Assembly (NCBI RefSeq): GCF_017894385.1
Contig: NZ_CP059560.1
Location: 3,286,001 to 3,350,000 of the forward strand
Reading direction: 5' to 3'
DNA length: 64,000 nt
DNA from: Aromatoleum petrolei
Lineage (GTDB): Bacteria; Pseudomonadota; Gammaproteobacteria; Burkholderiales; Rhodocyclaceae
The number at the start of each line of letters is the position of its first letter. Within the stretch, counting starts at the first letter, position 1. Positions 8,377-18,544 of this stretch are shown piece by piece. The notes beneath the pieces were generated by a model. The model saw only the letters and a list, made by a program, of their open reading frames with translations, was not told the DNA's origin and made no database searches. Both the position numbers and the translations under genes were made by a program.

Positions 8377-9197
8377 CGCTGTAACGCCGGCCGGTGGGCG
8401 AACTTGCGCGCGTAGCGGCGCTTGAGGCGGGCGGCCTCGCGTTCGAGGTGGGCGAGGAGGCGGGCTTCGCGCTTGAGCGTTTCGCGCAGCGGGCTGGGGA
8501 AATAGTCGCGCAGGAAGCGCAGCTTGTCGCGCTGCGTGAGGCCGATGTCGAGCGCCGAGAAGTACAGCGCCGCGAGGTCCTTGTCGCGCCAGCGCCGCGG
8601 TGTGCGTTCGCGCAGCTGGGCGCGGTGCAGGTCGATCACCGACAGGCGCAGGCGGTCCGGCGCTGGCGGCGGGTCGAGATCGAGCAGGAAGTGCACGAGG
8701 TAGAAGTCGCGATGGTTGATGCCGGCCTCGTGCATGCCGCGCGCGATGCGCGTGACCTCCCTGAGCAGCGCACGCTTGAGCGCGACCGGCGGCGGGCTGT
8801 CGGCCCAGCCGCGGGTGTAGGTGTCGAGGTCCGCCGTCGGTTCCAGCGCCTCGGTGATCAGGAAGGACTCGCGCCGCGCCGGCCCGTGGCCGCGGTCGCC
8901 GTAGGCCACCGCCGTCATCGTGCCCAGTCCGTGCGCGTGGAAGGCCTGGATCGCGCGCCATTCGTTCTCGGCGCCGAGCACCGGGCGGCGCAGGCGCACG
9001 AGGTTCTCGAGGATTTCGCCCCAACCGACGCCGCGGTGCAGCTTGGCGTAATAGCCGCGTCCCTCGACCTCGAAGCGGAAGGTGCGCCGGCCTTCGAGAT
9101 CGCGCACCACCGTGCCGGTGAGCGCGGCGGCGGCCTCGAAAGGGTCGCGACCCGCCCACAGGGTGGCGAAGGGCTCGGCGAGGACGACCGTGTTCAT
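8373..9197 (-). CDS. waaP: WaaP, LPS heptose(I) kinase
   Basis: WaaP transfers phosphate from ATP to the first heptose of the LPS inner core in the cytoplasm, which helps outer-membrane packing. The 274-residue length fits the family (265-268 in E. coli and Pseudomonas). The catalytic loop NHRDFYLVHFLL has Asp164 (Asp162 in E. coli WaaP), followed by the VIDLHRAQ motif typical of WaaP. An N-terminal lobe contains YYAKLHRGVGWGEI, the family's nucleotide-binding segment. ATG at 9197 overlaps the waaG stop by four bases. It is the best-defined of the kinase-fold genes in this cluster. Confidence 0.9.
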   Translation of the reverse strand: MNTVVLAEPFATLWAGRDPFEAAAALTGTVVRDLEGRRTFRFEVEGRGYYAKLHRGVGWGEILENLVRLRRPVLGAENEWRAIQAFHAHGLGTMTAVAYGDRGHGPARRESFLITEALEPTADLDTYTRGWADSPPPVALKRALLREVTRIARGMHEAGINHRDFYLVHFLLDLDPPPAPDRLRLSVIDLHRAQLRERTPRRWRDKDLAALYFSALDIGLTQRDKLRFLRDYFPSPLRETLKREARLLAHLEREAARLKRRYARKFAHRPALQR

Positions 9198-10315
9198 CTG
9201 CGCGAACCGAGGATCACGTCGGCGGCGCGCTCGGGAAGGCTGTAGAGGTCGTGGCTGTCCGCATACGCGAGGGCGTTGCGCTGCCACTGGGCGCGTGCAG
9301 CGTCATCGCCGAGCATCTCGGCGAGGGCAGCGTTCATCGCGGTCTGGTCGAAAGGTTCTGCGATGACTCGGCCGGCATCGGCGTCCGCGATGTAGTGGGC
9401 GTAGCCGCAGGCGCCGCTGACCAGCGCGGGTAGTCCCGCGACGAGCGCTTCGAGGAGCACCGTGCCGGTGTTTTCGTGGCGCGCCGGGTGGGTGAACAGG
9501 TCCGCGCCGAGCAGGAAGCGCGGCACGTCGCTGCGTCCGCCGGGCAGCGACACGCGCTCGGCGATGCCCAGCGTGCGCGCCTGGTCGAGAAAGGGTTTGG
9601 GATCGTCGGCGCCGAGCGCGACGAGGTGGGTGCGGCGCTTGAGCGCTTCGGGCAGGGCGCCGATCGCCGCGAGCGTTCGATCGAGACCCTTGCGCGGGAA
9701 GTCGGAGCCGATCTGCACGATGAGCAGGTCGTCGTCGCCGAGGCGGAACTCGCGGCGGAAGGCGGCGCGGATCTCGGCGGCGTTCGCCGGGGCGCGGCGG
9801 TCGGGCGCGATGCCCGGCGGCAGTGGGTGGAAGCGGCGCTGCGGCGTGCCGTAGTACTTGGCGAAGAGGGCCTGCTGTGCGGGCGAGATGGTGAGGATCT
9901 CGGTATGCACCTCGGGTGCGAATACCGCGCGCTCGTAGGCCGAGAAGTGGCGGTAGCGCGGGCTGTAGCGGTAGAGGGGTTTCCTCAGGCGGCGCGCCTT
10001 GTCCTCGAAGCACGGGTCGGCGGCGTAGTACACGTCGAGGCCCGGCATCTTGTTGAAGCCGACGACGCGGTCGGCGGGGCGGCGCGCGAGGTCGGCCTGC
10101 ACCCACTCGGTGAATTTGGCGTAGCGGCGGTGGTTCGCGAAGGCCTTCACCGGCACGCGCACGAGCTCGAAGCCGGGCGGCACTTCGCCGTCCCATTCGA
10201 GGGCGTACACGCGGATGTCGTGGCCGCGCGCCTGGCAGGTCAGCGCGATGCGCAGGAAGTCGCGCTGCAGGCCGCCGAAGGGGAAGTACTTGTACAGGCA
10301 GAACGCGAGCTGCAT
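9194..10315 (-). CDS. waaG: WaaG, LPS core alpha-1,3-glucosyltransferase (GT4)
   Basis: A GT-B fold glycosyltransferase of 373 residues, the usual WaaG length. It adds the first hexose of the outer core to heptose II on the cytoplasmic face. The N-terminus AFCLYKYFPFGGLQRDF, the segment VVGFNKMPGLDVYYAAD, the donor-site region QIGSDFPRKGLDR and the C-terminal SGACGYAHYIADAD are close to E. coli WaaG as I know it. The start ATG shares one base with the waaC stop (TGATG), and the end overlaps waaP by four bases. The donor (UDP-glucose) is assumed from the family; a galactose-type donor in this organism cannot be excluded. Confidence 0.93.
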   Translation of the reverse strand: MQLAFCLYKYFPFGGLQRDFLRIALTCQARGHDIRVYALEWDGEVPPGFELVRVPVKAFANHRRYAKFTEWVQADLARRPADRVVGFNKMPGLDVYYAADPCFEDKARRLRKPLYRYSPRYRHFSAYERAVFAPEVHTEILTISPAQQALFAKYYGTPQRRFHPLPPGIAPDRRAPANAAEIRAAFRREFRLGDDDLLIVQIGSDFPRKGLDRTLAAIGALPEALKRRTHLVALGADDPKPFLDQARTLGIAERVSLPGGRSDVPRFLLGADLFTHPARHENTGTVLLEALVAGLPALVSGACGYAHYIADADAGRVIAEPFDQTAMNAALAEMLGDDAARAQWQRNALAYADSHDLYSLPERAADVILGSRR

Positions 10316-11457
10316 CAGCGGGCCTTGCGGTCGAATACGGGTCGTAGCACCGGGCGGCCGTCGTCCGGGTCCGGCGTGGCGCACAGGGCTTCCTCGCACG
10401 GCGTGCCGTCGGCGATCACCGACTGCAGCGCGCGCCACACGCGATCCGGCGCGAGGCGGGTGAAGCACAGCGGCTGTTCGGTGGCGAGGTCGAAGCGGGC
10501 ACGCTCGTCGGCGCTCGGCTCGTGCGTGCAGCGGCGCTGCAGGCAGGGGGCGCAGGGTAGGTTCGAGGCGAAATGGAACTGATTGTGCCCCCAGGCGCCG
10601 GTGAAGCCGGGGTTGGTCGGGCCGAAAAGCGACAGCGTCGGCACGTCGAAGGCCGCGGCGAGATGGCCGAGGCCGGTGTCGACGGCGACGCAAGCGCGCG
10701 CGCCGGCGAGCTGGGCGGCGATGCCGGCGAGCTTTAGGCGCGGCAGCACACTGACGTTCGGTAGGTCTCGCGCGAGGCGTTCGGCGCGCGCGCGCTCCTC
10801 GTCGTTGCCCCAGGGCAGGCGCACGGCCCAGCCGCCGTCGCGGGCGAGCTCGAGCAGACGCCGCCAATAGATTTCCGGCCAGTGCTTGGTCGTCCACGTC
10901 GTGCCGTGCAGGAACAGCAGGTAATCGCCGGCATCGCGGCCGGGCGGCAGCACGCGGCGGCGGTCCAGGCCGTATTCGCCGGGGCCTTCGGGCAGCGGGT
11001 AGCCGAGCGCGCGGGCGAAGAGTTCGCGCACGCGCTCGACCGCGTGACGGCCGATGGGCACCGCGTGGGTGTGGGTGTAGAAGCGCGTCGCGAAGGGCTC
11101 GCGCGCCGAATTGCGGTCCAGGCCGTGCACGGGGCGGCTGGCGTAGCGTGTCAGGAAGGCGCTCTTGATCAGGCCCTGCGCGTCGATCGTCGCGTCGTAG
11201 CGGACCTGCTGCATGCGCCGCGTGAAGCGCCGCCATTCGCCGCTGCGCAGCGCCGCCAGCGGCGACTTGCGCCAGCGTCGCACCGCGACCGGGATCACCT
11301 CGTCGACGGCCGGGTGCCAGGACGGGATCTCGGCGAAGGCTTCCTCGACGACCCAGTCGAAGCGGATGCCGGGGATCGCACGCGCGGCATCGGTGAGTGC
11401 CGGCAGCGTGTGGATGACGTCGCCGAGCGACGAGGTCTTGATGACCAGGACGCGCAT
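10315..11457 (-). CDS. waaC: WaaC, lipopolysaccharide heptosyltransferase I
   Basis: WaaC adds the first L-glycero-D-manno-heptose to Kdo2-lipid A, using ADP-heptose (GT9 family). The 380-residue chain opens with [20 protein letters not shown], and FDWVVEEAFAEIPSWHPAV plus the C-terminal VAVDTGLGHLAAA donor-binding motif are diagnostic. It is longer than E. coli WaaC (319) because of a C-terminal extension of roughly 55 residues with several Cys (PCAPCLQRRC and later). That extension is described in these proteins' betaproteobacterial relatives only as far as I recall. The start ATG shares one base with the waaF stop. Confidence 0.93.
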   Translation of the reverse strand: MRVLVIKTSSLGDVIHTLPALTDAARAIPGIRFDWVVEEAFAEIPSWHPAVDEVIPVAVRRWRKSPLAALRSGEWRRFTRRMQQVRYDATIDAQGLIKSAFLTRYASRPVHGLDRNSAREPFATRFYTHTHAVPIGRHAVERVRELFARALGYPLPEGPGEYGLDRRRVLPPGRDAGDYLLFLHGTTWTTKHWPEIYWRRLLELARDGGWAVRLPWGNDEERARAERLARDLPNVSVLPRLKLAGIAAQLAGARACVAVDTGLGHLAAAFDVPTLSLFGPTNPGFTGAWGHNQFHFASNLPCAPCLQRRCTHEPSADERARFDLATEQPLCFTRLAPDRVWRALQSVIADGTPCEEALCATPDPDDGRPVLRPVFDRKAR

Positions 11458-12512
11458 CAGGCGGCTCCGCGCGCGTCCTGCGCCGCGACGCCCAGCGTCA
11501 CGAGGGCGGCGAGCACGCTGTCGGGCGTGATCTCGTGCAGGCAGCGGGTGTGGCCGAGCGGGCACACCCGCTTGAAGCAGGGCGAGCATTCGAGACGCAG
11601 GTAGCGCACCGCGACGCGCTCGGAGAGCGGCGGCGTGTGGTCGGGGGTCGAGGAGCCGTATACCGCGACCAGGGGCCGGTCCAGCGCCGCAGCGACGTGC
11701 ATCAGCCCTGAGTCGTTGGTGACCGCCGCGGCGCATAGCCCCAGCAGGTCGACGGCATCGCCGAGCTGGGTGCGGCCGCACAGGTTATGCACGCCCTCAC
11801 CTTTGCCCTCTCCCGCGTGCGCGGCGATCTCCTCGCCGGCGGGGGCGTCCTTGGCGGAGCCCAGCACCCATACTTGGTAGCCGCGTGCGACGAGCAGCGC
11901 GGCGAGCGCGCCATAGTGGGCGAGCGGCCACTGCTTGGCGGGGCCGTACTCGGCGCCGGGCATGAAGGCGATTGCGGGGCGCGCCGCGTCGAGGCCCAGT
12001 TCGCTGCACAGGCGCGTCTGGTTGGCCGGGTTGGCGACCAGACGCGGGCGCGGGAAGGGCTGCGGCAGGGGCTTGCCGGCGGCACGGCCGAGCGCGACGA
12101 AGCGCTGCACCGTCATCGGCAGCGCGGCCTTGTCGAGCGGTCGCATGTCGTTCACGAGGCCGTAGCGCATCTCGCCGCGGAACGCGGTGCGCCGCGGGAT
12201 GCCGGCGAAGAAGGGGGCGAGCGCGGACTTCAGCGAACCGGGCAGCACGATGGCCTGGTCGTAGCGGCGCTTCGCCAGTTCGCGTCCGAGCCGCCAGCGC
12301 TCCTTGAGGCCCAGTTGGCCGTGGCCCAGCGGCATCGCGATGCCGCCGCGCACCTCGGGCATGCGTTCGAGGATCGCCAGCGACCAGCCCGGCGCGAGCA
12401 CGTCGATCTCGCACGGGCCCTCCGCCTGAAGGGTCATGAAGAGGCTCTGCGCCATCACCATGTCCCCGACCCACGAGGGGCCGACCACCAGGACCTGCCG
12501 CAGCTGCGTCAT
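11457..12512 (-). CDS. waaF: WaaF, lipopolysaccharide heptosyltransferase II
   Basis: WaaF adds heptose II to heptose I (GT9 family, ADP-heptose donor). The 351-residue length matches E. coli WaaF (348). Diagnostic stretches are [19 protein letters not shown] at the N-terminus, MPLGHG, and [17 protein letters not shown] near the C-terminus. A Cys cluster ([17 protein letters not shown]) near the end is typical of the family. An upstream in-frame ATG exists at 12533, but 12512 gives the four-base ATGA overlap with the hldD stop used elsewhere in the operon, so I prefer it. Confidence 0.94.
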   Translation of the reverse strand: MTQLRQVLVVGPSWVGDMVMAQSLFMTLQAEGPCEIDVLAPGWSLAILERMPEVRGGIAMPLGHGQLGLKERWRLGRELAKRRYDQAIVLPGSLKSALAPFFAGIPRRTAFRGEMRYGLVNDMRPLDKAALPMTVQRFVALGRAAGKPLPQPFPRPRLVANPANQTRLCSELGLDAARPAIAFMPGAEYGPAKQWPLAHYGALAALLVARGYQVWVLGSAKDAPAGEEIAAHAGEGKGEGVHNLCGRTQLGDAVDLLGLCAAAVTNDSGLMHVAAALDRPLVAVYGSSTPDHTPPLSERVAVRYLRLECSPCFKRVCPLGHTRCLHEITPDSVLAALVTLGVAAQDARGAA

Positions 12513-13471
12513 CCCAGGTTCTGCGCCAGCCATTCCATGTATTTCGGCACGCCGACCTCGACCGGCATGAATTCACTCGCGTAGCCCGCGGCGCGCAGGG
12601 CGCCCATGTCGGCCTCGGTGAAGCTCTGGTAGCGGCCCTTGAGGTGCTCGGGGAAGGCGATGTAGTCGATGCCGCCGCCTCCGCCGGCCGCCTTGCTCCA
12701 ATTGATCGCGGCGCGCGCGACTTCGTTGAAGCTCTGGGCGCGGCCGGTGCCGACGTTGAAGATGCCCGACACCTGCGGGTTGTCGAGCAGCCACAGGTTC
12801 ACCGCGACGACGTCATCGACGTGGATGAAGTCGCGCCGCTGCTCGCCCGGGCCGTAGCCGTCCGAGCCTTCGAAGAGGCGGAGCCGCCCGCTTTCCGCGA
12901 GCTGGTTCTTGAAGTGGTAGGCGACGCTCGCCATGCTGCCCTTGTGCTGCTCGCGCGGGCCATAGACGTTGAAGTAGCGCAGGCCCGCGACCTGGCTCTT
13001 GATGTTCGGCATCAGGGGGCGCAGGTGGCAGTCGAAGAGGAACTTCGAGTACGCGTACATGTTCAGCGGGCGCTCGAATTCGCGCGCCTCGCGGAAGGTC
13101 GGGCCCATGCCGTAGACCGAGGCCGAGGACGCGTACAGGAAGGGAATCCCGCGCTCGACGCACCAGGCGAACAGGGCCTTGGTGTATTCGTAGTTCACGC
13201 TCATCACGAAGCGCCCGTCCCACTCCGTGGTTGAGGAGCAGGCGCCCTCGTGGAACACCGCCTCGATGCGGCCGAAGTCCTCGCCGGCCTGGAGGCGGCG
13301 CAGGAAGTCGTCCTTGTCCGCGTAGTCGCGGATGTGCGCATCGGCGAGGTTGAGGCACTTCCGGCCGTCGGTGAGGTCGTCGACGACCAGGATGTCGGTG
13401 ATGCCGCGGGCGTTGAGGCCCTGCACGATGTTGCTGCCGATGAAGCCGGCGCCGCCGGTGACGATGTACAT
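12509..13471 (-). CDS. hldD: HldD (RfaD), ADP-L-glycero-D-manno-heptose 6-epimerase
   Basis: HldD converts ADP-D-glycero- to ADP-L-glycero-beta-D-manno-heptose, the last step before heptosyl transfer. The 320-residue short-chain dehydrogenase fold shows the NAD(P)-binding GGAGFIGSN at residues 6-14, the family-specific [14 protein letters not shown], and the catalytic YAYSK pair. It lies 13 bases after hldA, so both ADP-heptose synthesis genes head the transferase operon they feed. Confidence 0.96.
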   Translation of the reverse strand: MYIVTGGAGFIGSNIVQGLNARGITDILVVDDLTDGRKCLNLADAHIRDYADKDDFLRRLQAGEDFGRIEAVFHEGACSSTTEWDGRFVMSVNYEYTKALFAWCVERGIPFLYASSASVYGMGPTFREAREFERPLNMYAYSKFLFDCHLRPLMPNIKSQVAGLRYFNVYGPREQHKGSMASVAYHFKNQLAESGRLRLFEGSDGYGPGEQRRDFIHVDDVVAVNLWLLDNPQVSGIFNVGTGRAQSFNEVARAAINWSKAAGGGGGIDYIAFPEHLKGRYQSFTEADMGALRAAGYASEFMPVEVGVPKYMEWLAQNLG

Positions 13472-13484
13472 GATGACTCCTTGA

Positions 13485-14435
13485 TCAGTGCGCGGCGCCG
13501 AGCGCGTCGCGCAGTTCCTCGCGGCTGACGGTGGCCGTGCCGAGCTTGCCGACGACGACCCCGGCCGCGACGTTGGCGAGCGCCGTCGCGTCGGGCAGCG
13601 ACAGGCCGCAGGCGAGCCCCGCGCCGAGCACCGCGACGACCGTGTCGCCCGCGCCGGTGACGTCGAACACGTCGCGTGCGCGGGTCGGCAGGTCGAGCGG
13701 CGCCTGGCCCTTCTGCAGCAGCGTCATGCCGCGCTCGGAGCGGGTGACGAGCAGGGCCTCGAGATCCAGCGCGTCACGCAGCGCCTCGCCGCGCTGGCGC
13801 AGGGTCGCCTCGTCGGCGCAATGGCCCACGACCGCCTCGAATTCGGACAGGTTCGGGGTGATCACGGTCGCGCCGCAGTAGCGGCCGAAGTCCGTGCCCT
13901 TGGGATCGACCACCACCGGCACCCGGCGTTCTCGCGCGACGCGGATCAGGCTGCCGACCTGCGCCAGCGTGCCCTTGCCGTAGTCGGATAGCACCACCGC
14001 ACCGCTCGCACCGATCGCGTCCTCGAAAGCCTGCTCGATGCCGGCGCTCTCGAGTACCGCGAAGTTGTCCTCGAAGTCGAGGCGGATGAGTTGCTGGTGG
14101 CGGCTGATGATGCGCAGCTTGGTGATCGTCGGGTGTTGCGGCGCTTCCAGCAGGCGGCACGCGACGCCGCCGGATTCGAGCCGCTCGCGCAGCAGGCGTG
14201 CGGCCTCGTCGCGGCCCACGAGGCCGACGATCTCGGCGCCGGCGCCGAGCGAAGCCGCATTGAGCGCGACGTTGCCGGCGCCGCCGGCGCGGAATTCGTC
14301 CCCCTCTACCTTGACGACCGGCACCGGCGCCTCGGGCGAGATGCGCGTCGTCGAGCCGTGCCAGTAGCGGTCGAGCATCACGTCGCCGACGACGAGGACG
14401 CGACCGGCGGAAAAATCGGGCAGGGAAGGCAGCAT
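13485..14435 (-). CDS. hldA: HldA (RfaE domain I), D-glycero-beta-D-manno-heptose-7-phosphate kinase
   Basis: A PfkB/ribokinase-family kinase of 316 residues that makes heptose-1,7-bisphosphate. It shows [15 protein letters not shown] near the N-terminus and the catalytic [11 protein letters not shown] near residue 260. In E. coli this domain is fused to a nucleotidyltransferase in HldE. Here the chain ends after the kinase, so the adenylyltransferase (HldC/RfaE2) must be elsewhere. It is the first gene of the leftward LPS operon. A GATAAT -10-like hexamer (plus-strand 14476-14481) lies about 40 bases upstream of the ATG, with no good -35, so the promoter call is weak. Confidence 0.93.
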   Translation of the reverse strand: MLPSLPDFSAGRVLVVGDVMLDRYWHGSTTRISPEAPVPVVKVEGDEFRAGGAGNVALNAASLGAGAEIVGLVGRDEAARLLRERLESGGVACRLLEAPQHPTITKLRIISRHQQLIRLDFEDNFAVLESAGIEQAFEDAIGASGAVVLSDYGKGTLAQVGSLIRVARERRVPVVVDPKGTDFGRYCGATVITPNLSEFEAVVGHCADEATLRQRGEALRDALDLEALLVTRSERGMTLLQKGQAPLDLPTRARDVFDVTGAGDTVVAVLGAGLACGLSLPDATALANVAAGVVVGKLGTATVSREELRDALGAAH

Positions 14436-14508
14436 CAGGGAAGGACTGCTACGGGCAGCGCGTTGAAAAGTCTGCGATTATCCCACGAACCGGGTAGTGC
14501 GCGATGTT

Positions 14509-15060
14509 TCAGCGGTTGAACCACCTCAGCACGACGCCCCAGTCTTCGACGTCGAGGCGCGCGACGTGGCCGCAGGCGAAATCGAGGCCCAGCCAGCGTT
14601 CGGGGGGCAGGCCCAGCAGGTGGCCGGCGATCGCGCGCAGCGGGCCGCCGTGGGCGACCACGACGACGGGGGCAGCGGGCGCTGCGGCGCGCAGGGCGTC
14701 GAGCCAGTGCAAGACCCGCACGCTCATGTCGCGCGCCGATTCGCCGCCGGGGGCGCGGAAGCCCAGGGGGTCGTCGGCCCAGGTGTCGATCGCGGTGCCG
14801 ATGTCGGCGTAGGGGCGCAGTTCCCATTCGCCGAAGTGCATTTCCTTGAGGCGATCGTCGAGAACCGGGGCGCCGAGTTCGGCAGCGAGCAGGCGCGCCC
14901 GAGCGAGCGGGCTCGCGTGCAGCACATAGTCTGCCGGCAGCAGCGGGCGCAACCGCGCCGCGACCTCCGCGGCGGATTCCGCGAGGCCGACGTCCGACTG
15001 TCCGTAGCACACGCCCGCCGGAACGTCCGGCCGGGGGTGGCGGATCAGGTGAAGTTCCAT
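14509..15060 (-). CDS. cobC: CobC, alpha-ribazole-5'-phosphate phosphatase (histidine phosphatase family)
   Basis: A 183-residue phosphoglycerate-mutase-like phosphatase. The N-terminal LIRHPRPD holds the phospho-accepting His8 and Arg7, HASPLARAR follows, and [11 protein letters not shown] supplies the second His. It removes phosphate from alpha-ribazole or adenosylcobalamin phosphate in lower-ligand assembly. It overlaps the end of cobS by 16 bases and is transcribed with it. The family alone could mean another histidine phosphatase; the overlap with cobS makes CobC the best call. Confidence 0.85.
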   Translation of the reverse strand: MELHLIRHPRPDVPAGVCYGQSDVGLAESAAEVAARLRPLLPADYVLHASPLARARLLAAELGAPVLDDRLKEMHFGEWELRPYADIGTAIDTWADDPLGFRAPGGESARDMSVRVLHWLDALRAAAPAAPVVVVAHGGPLRAIAGHLLGLPPERWLGLDFACGHVARLDVEDWGVVLRWFNR

Positions 15061-15815
15061 GCCGAGAGGATGCCCAGATAGATCGCCAGTTCGGTCGCCT
15101 GCTGCGTCGCGCCCAGCAGGTCGCCGGTGTAGCCGCCGAGGCGGCGTACGAAGTAGCGCGCGGCCCACCCGGTCACGGCGACGGTCGCGATCAGCGCGGC
15201 GGCCGCTTCCTGCGGCGCCTGCAGCGCGAGCGGCAGGACGCCAAAGGTCGTCGCGATCGTGAGTTCGGGCGTCGAAAGCCGGCGCGCAAGCGGCTTCGCC
15301 TTCGCCGTCTCGTCCTCGCGCACGTATTCGAGGGTGTGGATCAGGCTGGTCGAGGCGAGCCGCGACAGCGGATGCGCGACGAGCAATGCGATGGCGACGG
15401 CGGTCGCGCCCGCTGCGGCCAGTTCGACCAGCGCCGCGGCCTTCGCCAGCAGCATCAGCACGAGGCCCACGGTGCCGTAGCTGCCGATGCGCGAGTCCTT
15501 CATGATCGTCAGCACCTGGGACTTGTCCCAGCCGCCGCCCAGTCCGTCGCAGGCGTCGGCCCAGCCGTCCTCGTGGAAGGCGCCGGTGGCGCGGATCGTC
15601 ACCGCCATCGACAGCAGCACCGCGAGGGTGGGCGGGAGGAACTGCGCGAGCGCCAGCCAGCTCGCCGCGCCTATGCCGCCGACCACCCAGCCGACCAGCG
15701 GGAAGTAGCGCGCGGCGTGGTTCAGGCGCTCGGGCGACCACGGTACCCACGCTGGCACCGGCAGGCGCGTGAAGAAGCCCAGCGCGGTGAAGAAGAGTTC
15801 AAGCTGGTAGCGCAT
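15045..15815 (-). CDS. cobS: CobS, adenosylcobinamide-GDP ribazoletransferase
   Basis: CobS joins adenosylcobinamide-GDP with alpha-ribazole (phosphate) to give adenosylcobalamin (phosphate) at the inner membrane. The 256-residue, highly hydrophobic protein shows the family motifs [11 protein letters not shown] near the N-terminus and [19 protein letters not shown], plus several membrane helices. Its start lies 8 bases after cobT and its end overlaps cobC, so cobT-cobS-cobC is one unit that makes the nucleotide loop. Confidence 0.94.
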   Translation of the reverse strand: MRYQLELFFTALGFFTRLPVPAWVPWSPERLNHAARYFPLVGWVVGGIGAASWLALAQFLPPTLAVLLSMAVTIRATGAFHEDGWADACDGLGGGWDKSQVLTIMKDSRIGSYGTVGLVLMLLAKAAALVELAAAGATAVAIALLVAHPLSRLASTSLIHTLEYVREDETAKAKPLARRLSTPELTIATTFGVLPLALQAPQEAAAALIATVAVTGWAARYFVRRLGGYTGDLLGATQQATELAIYLGILSAWNFT

Positions 15816-15823
15816 CCGGGCTG

Positions 15824-16888
15824 TCAGGCGTTCTTGTCGCTGACGCCGGCCGAATCGAAGCTCGCCATCTCGTTGAGGAAGTTCGCCGCCGCCTGCAGCA
15901 GCGGGAAGGCGAGTGCGGCACCGGTGCCTTCGCCGAGGCGCAGGTCGAGCTCCATCAGCGGATCGACGCCGAAGTGCTTCAGCTGTGCCGTGTGGCCGGG
16001 CTCCTTCGAACGGTGTGCGAACACGCAGTAATCGAGGATCGCGGGCGCGATCGCGTGCGCGACGAGCAATGCCGAGGTGACGATGAAGCCGTCAATCAGC
16101 AGCGTCATGCGCTTTTCCGCGGCGCCCAGCATCGCGCCGGCCATCACTGCGATTTCGAAGCCGCCGTACTCGGCGAGCGCGGCGCGGGGATCGGTGGGGC
16201 GTCCGCCGCGGGCGAGCGCCTGGCCGAGCAGTTCGCGCTTGCGCACGAGGCCGGCGTCGTCGAGGCCGGTGCCGCGGCCCGTTACGGTGACGAGATCTGC
16301 GCCGCCGGCATCGCCGATCAGGCAGTGTGTGAGCAGCGAGGCCGCGGCGGTGTTGCCGATGCCCATTTCACCGAAGCCGACCACGTTGCAGCCGTTGGCG
16401 GCGAGCGTGTGGGCGAGTTCGCGGCCGCGGGCGAGCGCGGCATCCGCCTGCTCGGCGCTCATCGCCGGCGCGTCGAGGTAGTTTGCCGTGCCGGGGCCGA
16501 GCTTGGCGTTGATGAGGCCCGGTCGCTGGCCGAATTCGTGGTTCACCCCGCAATCGATGACGGTGAGCCCCAGCCCCATCTGGCGGCTGAACACGTTGAT
16601 CGCCGCGCCGCCGGCGAGGAAGTTCTCGACCATCTGCCAGGTGACGTCCTGCGGGAAGGCCGAAATCCCTGCGCGCGCCGCGCCGTGGTCGCCGGCGAAG
16701 ACCATGATGTGCGGCTGGCGCAGTTCCGGGCTGAGGGTCTGCTGGATGAGCCCCAGCTGCAGCGCCAGCGGCTCCAGGCGGCCCAGGGCGCCCAGCGGCT
16801 TGGTCTTGTTGTCGATGCGGTGCTGGAGATCGGCCGCGAGCGCGCGGTCGGGCGCGCAGATCTGAAATGTCATGGTGGCGGTATGCAT
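15824..16888 (-). CDS. cobT: CobT, nicotinate-nucleotide-dimethylbenzimidazole phosphoribosyltransferase
   Basis: CobT makes alpha-ribazole phosphate from dimethylbenzimidazole and nicotinate mononucleotide. The 354-residue length fits the family. Visible motifs are [39 protein letters not shown], and the GEGTGAAL segment with the catalytic Glu near the end. I take ATG 16888, which has AGGG a few bases upstream; a second ATG at 16873 has no such site. It follows the GGDEF gene by 70 bases on the same strand and begins the cobT-cobS-cobC unit. Confidence 0.94.
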   Translation of the reverse strand: MHTATMTFQICAPDRALAADLQHRIDNKTKPLGALGRLEPLALQLGLIQQTLSPELRQPHIMVFAGDHGAARAGISAFPQDVTWQMVENFLAGGAAINVFSRQMGLGLTVIDCGVNHEFGQRPGLINAKLGPGTANYLDAPAMSAEQADAALARGRELAHTLAANGCNVVGFGEMGIGNTAAASLLTHCLIGDAGGADLVTVTGRGTGLDDAGLVRKRELLGQALARGGRPTDPRAALAEYGGFEIAVMAGAMLGAAEKRMTLLIDGFIVTSALLVAHAIAPAILDYCVFAHRSKEPGHTAQLKHFGVDPLMELDLRLGEGTGAALAFPLLQAAANFLNEMASFDSAGVSDKNA

Positions 16889-16958
16889 GTGCCCTGAAAG
16901 GGCTGCGATGGTAGCACGCAGCCTGTGCCGCGGTGGCACGCGGCCCGCGCCGCGAGCC

Positions 16959-18425
16959 TCACGCCTGGGCGATGCTGCGGGCGGTGCCGTGCTGGCGGTT
17001 GAGGCGCTTGCCTTCCTTGGCGCGGCGCATGAGCTTGCTTGCCTGCTTGAGCAGGGTGAGGGCGTTGGCGCCTTCATTGCTCGAGATCGCGCAGCCCATC
17101 GAAACATCGAGCATGAACGTCTGCCCGTCAATCTGGATCGCCTCTCCCGCCACCGTGGTGACGGCGTTCGCGACGCGCTGCAGGTCGTCCATGTCGAACA
17201 CCTCCTCGAGCGCGATCACGAACTGGTCGTTCTCCGGGCGTGCCACGGTGTCCTGTTCGCGCACGATGCTGCGCAGGCGCTGCGCGACGATCTTGAGGAT
17301 CTCGTCGCCGACGTGCTGCCCGTAGCTGTCGTTGATCGAGCTGAACTCATCGAGGTCGAGCATCACGACGCCGATGCGGGTGTTGTGACGCTTGGCGCGG
17401 ATGATGCCTTGGTCGATGCGGTCGGTGAGCAGGAGCTGGTTGGCCAGGCCGGTGAGCGGATCGTGATGCGACAGTTCCTGGAAGCGCTGCTCGCTCTCCT
17501 GCAGGCGAAGGGCGAGGGATTCGATCTCGTGGCTGCGTTGCGCCATGCCCTGGGTGAGGAACTGCTCCGATGCCTGCAAGGTTTCGATCGAATGCTCCAG
17601 GCTGGCGACCTCGTCGGCGTGTCGGGCGGCGCGCTCGCGCCAGTTCGAGCCGGTGCGTTCGGCCAGCGCGAGCGACATCGTCAGCACGCCGAACGTCCAT
17701 GCAAGCTGGATCGCGTGAACCGGCAACCCTTCCGCGCGCAGCACCCCCGTGTGGGTGGCGAGGAAGAGCGCCGCGCCGACGAGCATGGCGGTCCAGCCGG
17801 CAATGAGAAGCCGCGCTCCCGGCAGTTTCTGCTGACGGCCATGCGCCGCGCACGCGATCGCCAGCAGTGCGAAGGCCGGGCTGATGCCGGCGATCAACGT
17901 GTTCGCGTAATCGCCTGGCAGCACGAAGGCGCCTGCCAGCGCGACGCCGAACAGTGCCGTGAAGACCTTGAGTGCAAGGTCGAGGCGCGGCGAAAGGGTC
18001 GCGGTGCGCAGGTATTCTCGATTTAACAGGGCTGCCGACACGCCGGCGAGGGCCAGGCCCAAGGGCTCTGCGGTCTTGGCCCAGCCACCGTCCGTTCCTC
18101 CGGGCGAAAAGCCGTGGAGCAGGCCGACGGCAAGCAGGCTGAGGCCGGTGCCGAATGCGAATCCTGCGTAAATGATGTAACTGCGGTCGCGGTTGGCGAG
18201 GAATTGGAGCAGCTTGTTGAGCAGCAGGGCGGCTGCAAAGCCGACGTAGAAGATCGTGGCCAGCAGGTTCGCCAGGAGCTTCTCGGCCTCCGGTTGGGCA
18301 TCGGCCTGCGCAAAGGCCGCGACGGGAAGGCTCAGCGGGATCAGCAGGGCGAGGCGCAGGCGTGCGGCATCGAACGCCGTGCGGCGTTCGATCATCCCGC
18401 CAGTCGGTTGCGCGACAACGTCCAT
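16959..18425 (-). CDS. Membrane protein with degenerate GGDEF domain
   Basis: A 488-residue protein: a possible signal peptide or first helix (about 25-42), six or seven more membrane helices (about 50-255), a coiled-coil stretch (about 260-310) and a GGDEF-type domain (about 318-480). The domain start [14 protein letters not shown] and [21 protein letters not shown] are recognisable. The signature loop reads R-P-E-N-D-Q-F at 396-402, so the two Gly and the Glu of GGDEF are replaced (E398, N399, Q401). The Lys usual after DxDxF is also missing. I infer no diguanylate cyclase activity, perhaps a c-di-GMP/GTP-binding or signalling pseudo-enzyme. There is no EAL domain. It lies between cobU and cobT, all on one strand. 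Confidence 0.8.
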   Translation of the reverse strand: MDVVAQPTGGMIERRTAFDAARLRLALLIPLSLPVAAFAQADAQPEAEKLLANLLATIFYVGFAAALLLNKLLQFLANRDRSYIIYAGFAFGTGLSLLAVGLLHGFSPGGTDGGWAKTAEPLGLALAGVSAALLNREYLRTATLSPRLDLALKVFTALFGVALAGAFVLPGDYANTLIAGISPAFALLAIACAAHGRQQKLPGARLLIAGWTAMLVGAALFLATHTGVLRAEGLPVHAIQLAWTFGVLTMSLALAERTGSNWRERAARHADEVASLEHSIETLQASEQFLTQGMAQRSHEIESLALRLQESEQRFQELSHHDPLTGLANQLLLTDRIDQGIIRAKRHNTRIGVVMLDLDEFSSINDSYGQHVGDEILKIVAQRLRSIVREQDTVARPENDQFVIALEEVFDMDDLQRVANAVTTVAGEAIQIDGQTFMLDVSMGCAISSNEGANALTLLKQASKLMRRAKEGKRLNRQHGTARSIAQA

Positions 18426-18544
18426 GACTGCCCTGTCGATCAGATCTTGTTACGAGCCTGCAATTCTAGGAGGCAAACGCGCTCAGCGTACAAGAAATCC
18501 ACCCCGGCATGGGTAGCGCCAGGTCGCAGTGTTGCGGTTTTCCC

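Noticed and set aside
13485..14435. HldE bifunctional enzyme.
   Set aside because: The chain stops after the kinase domain; no nucleotidyltransferase domain follows, so it is HldA.
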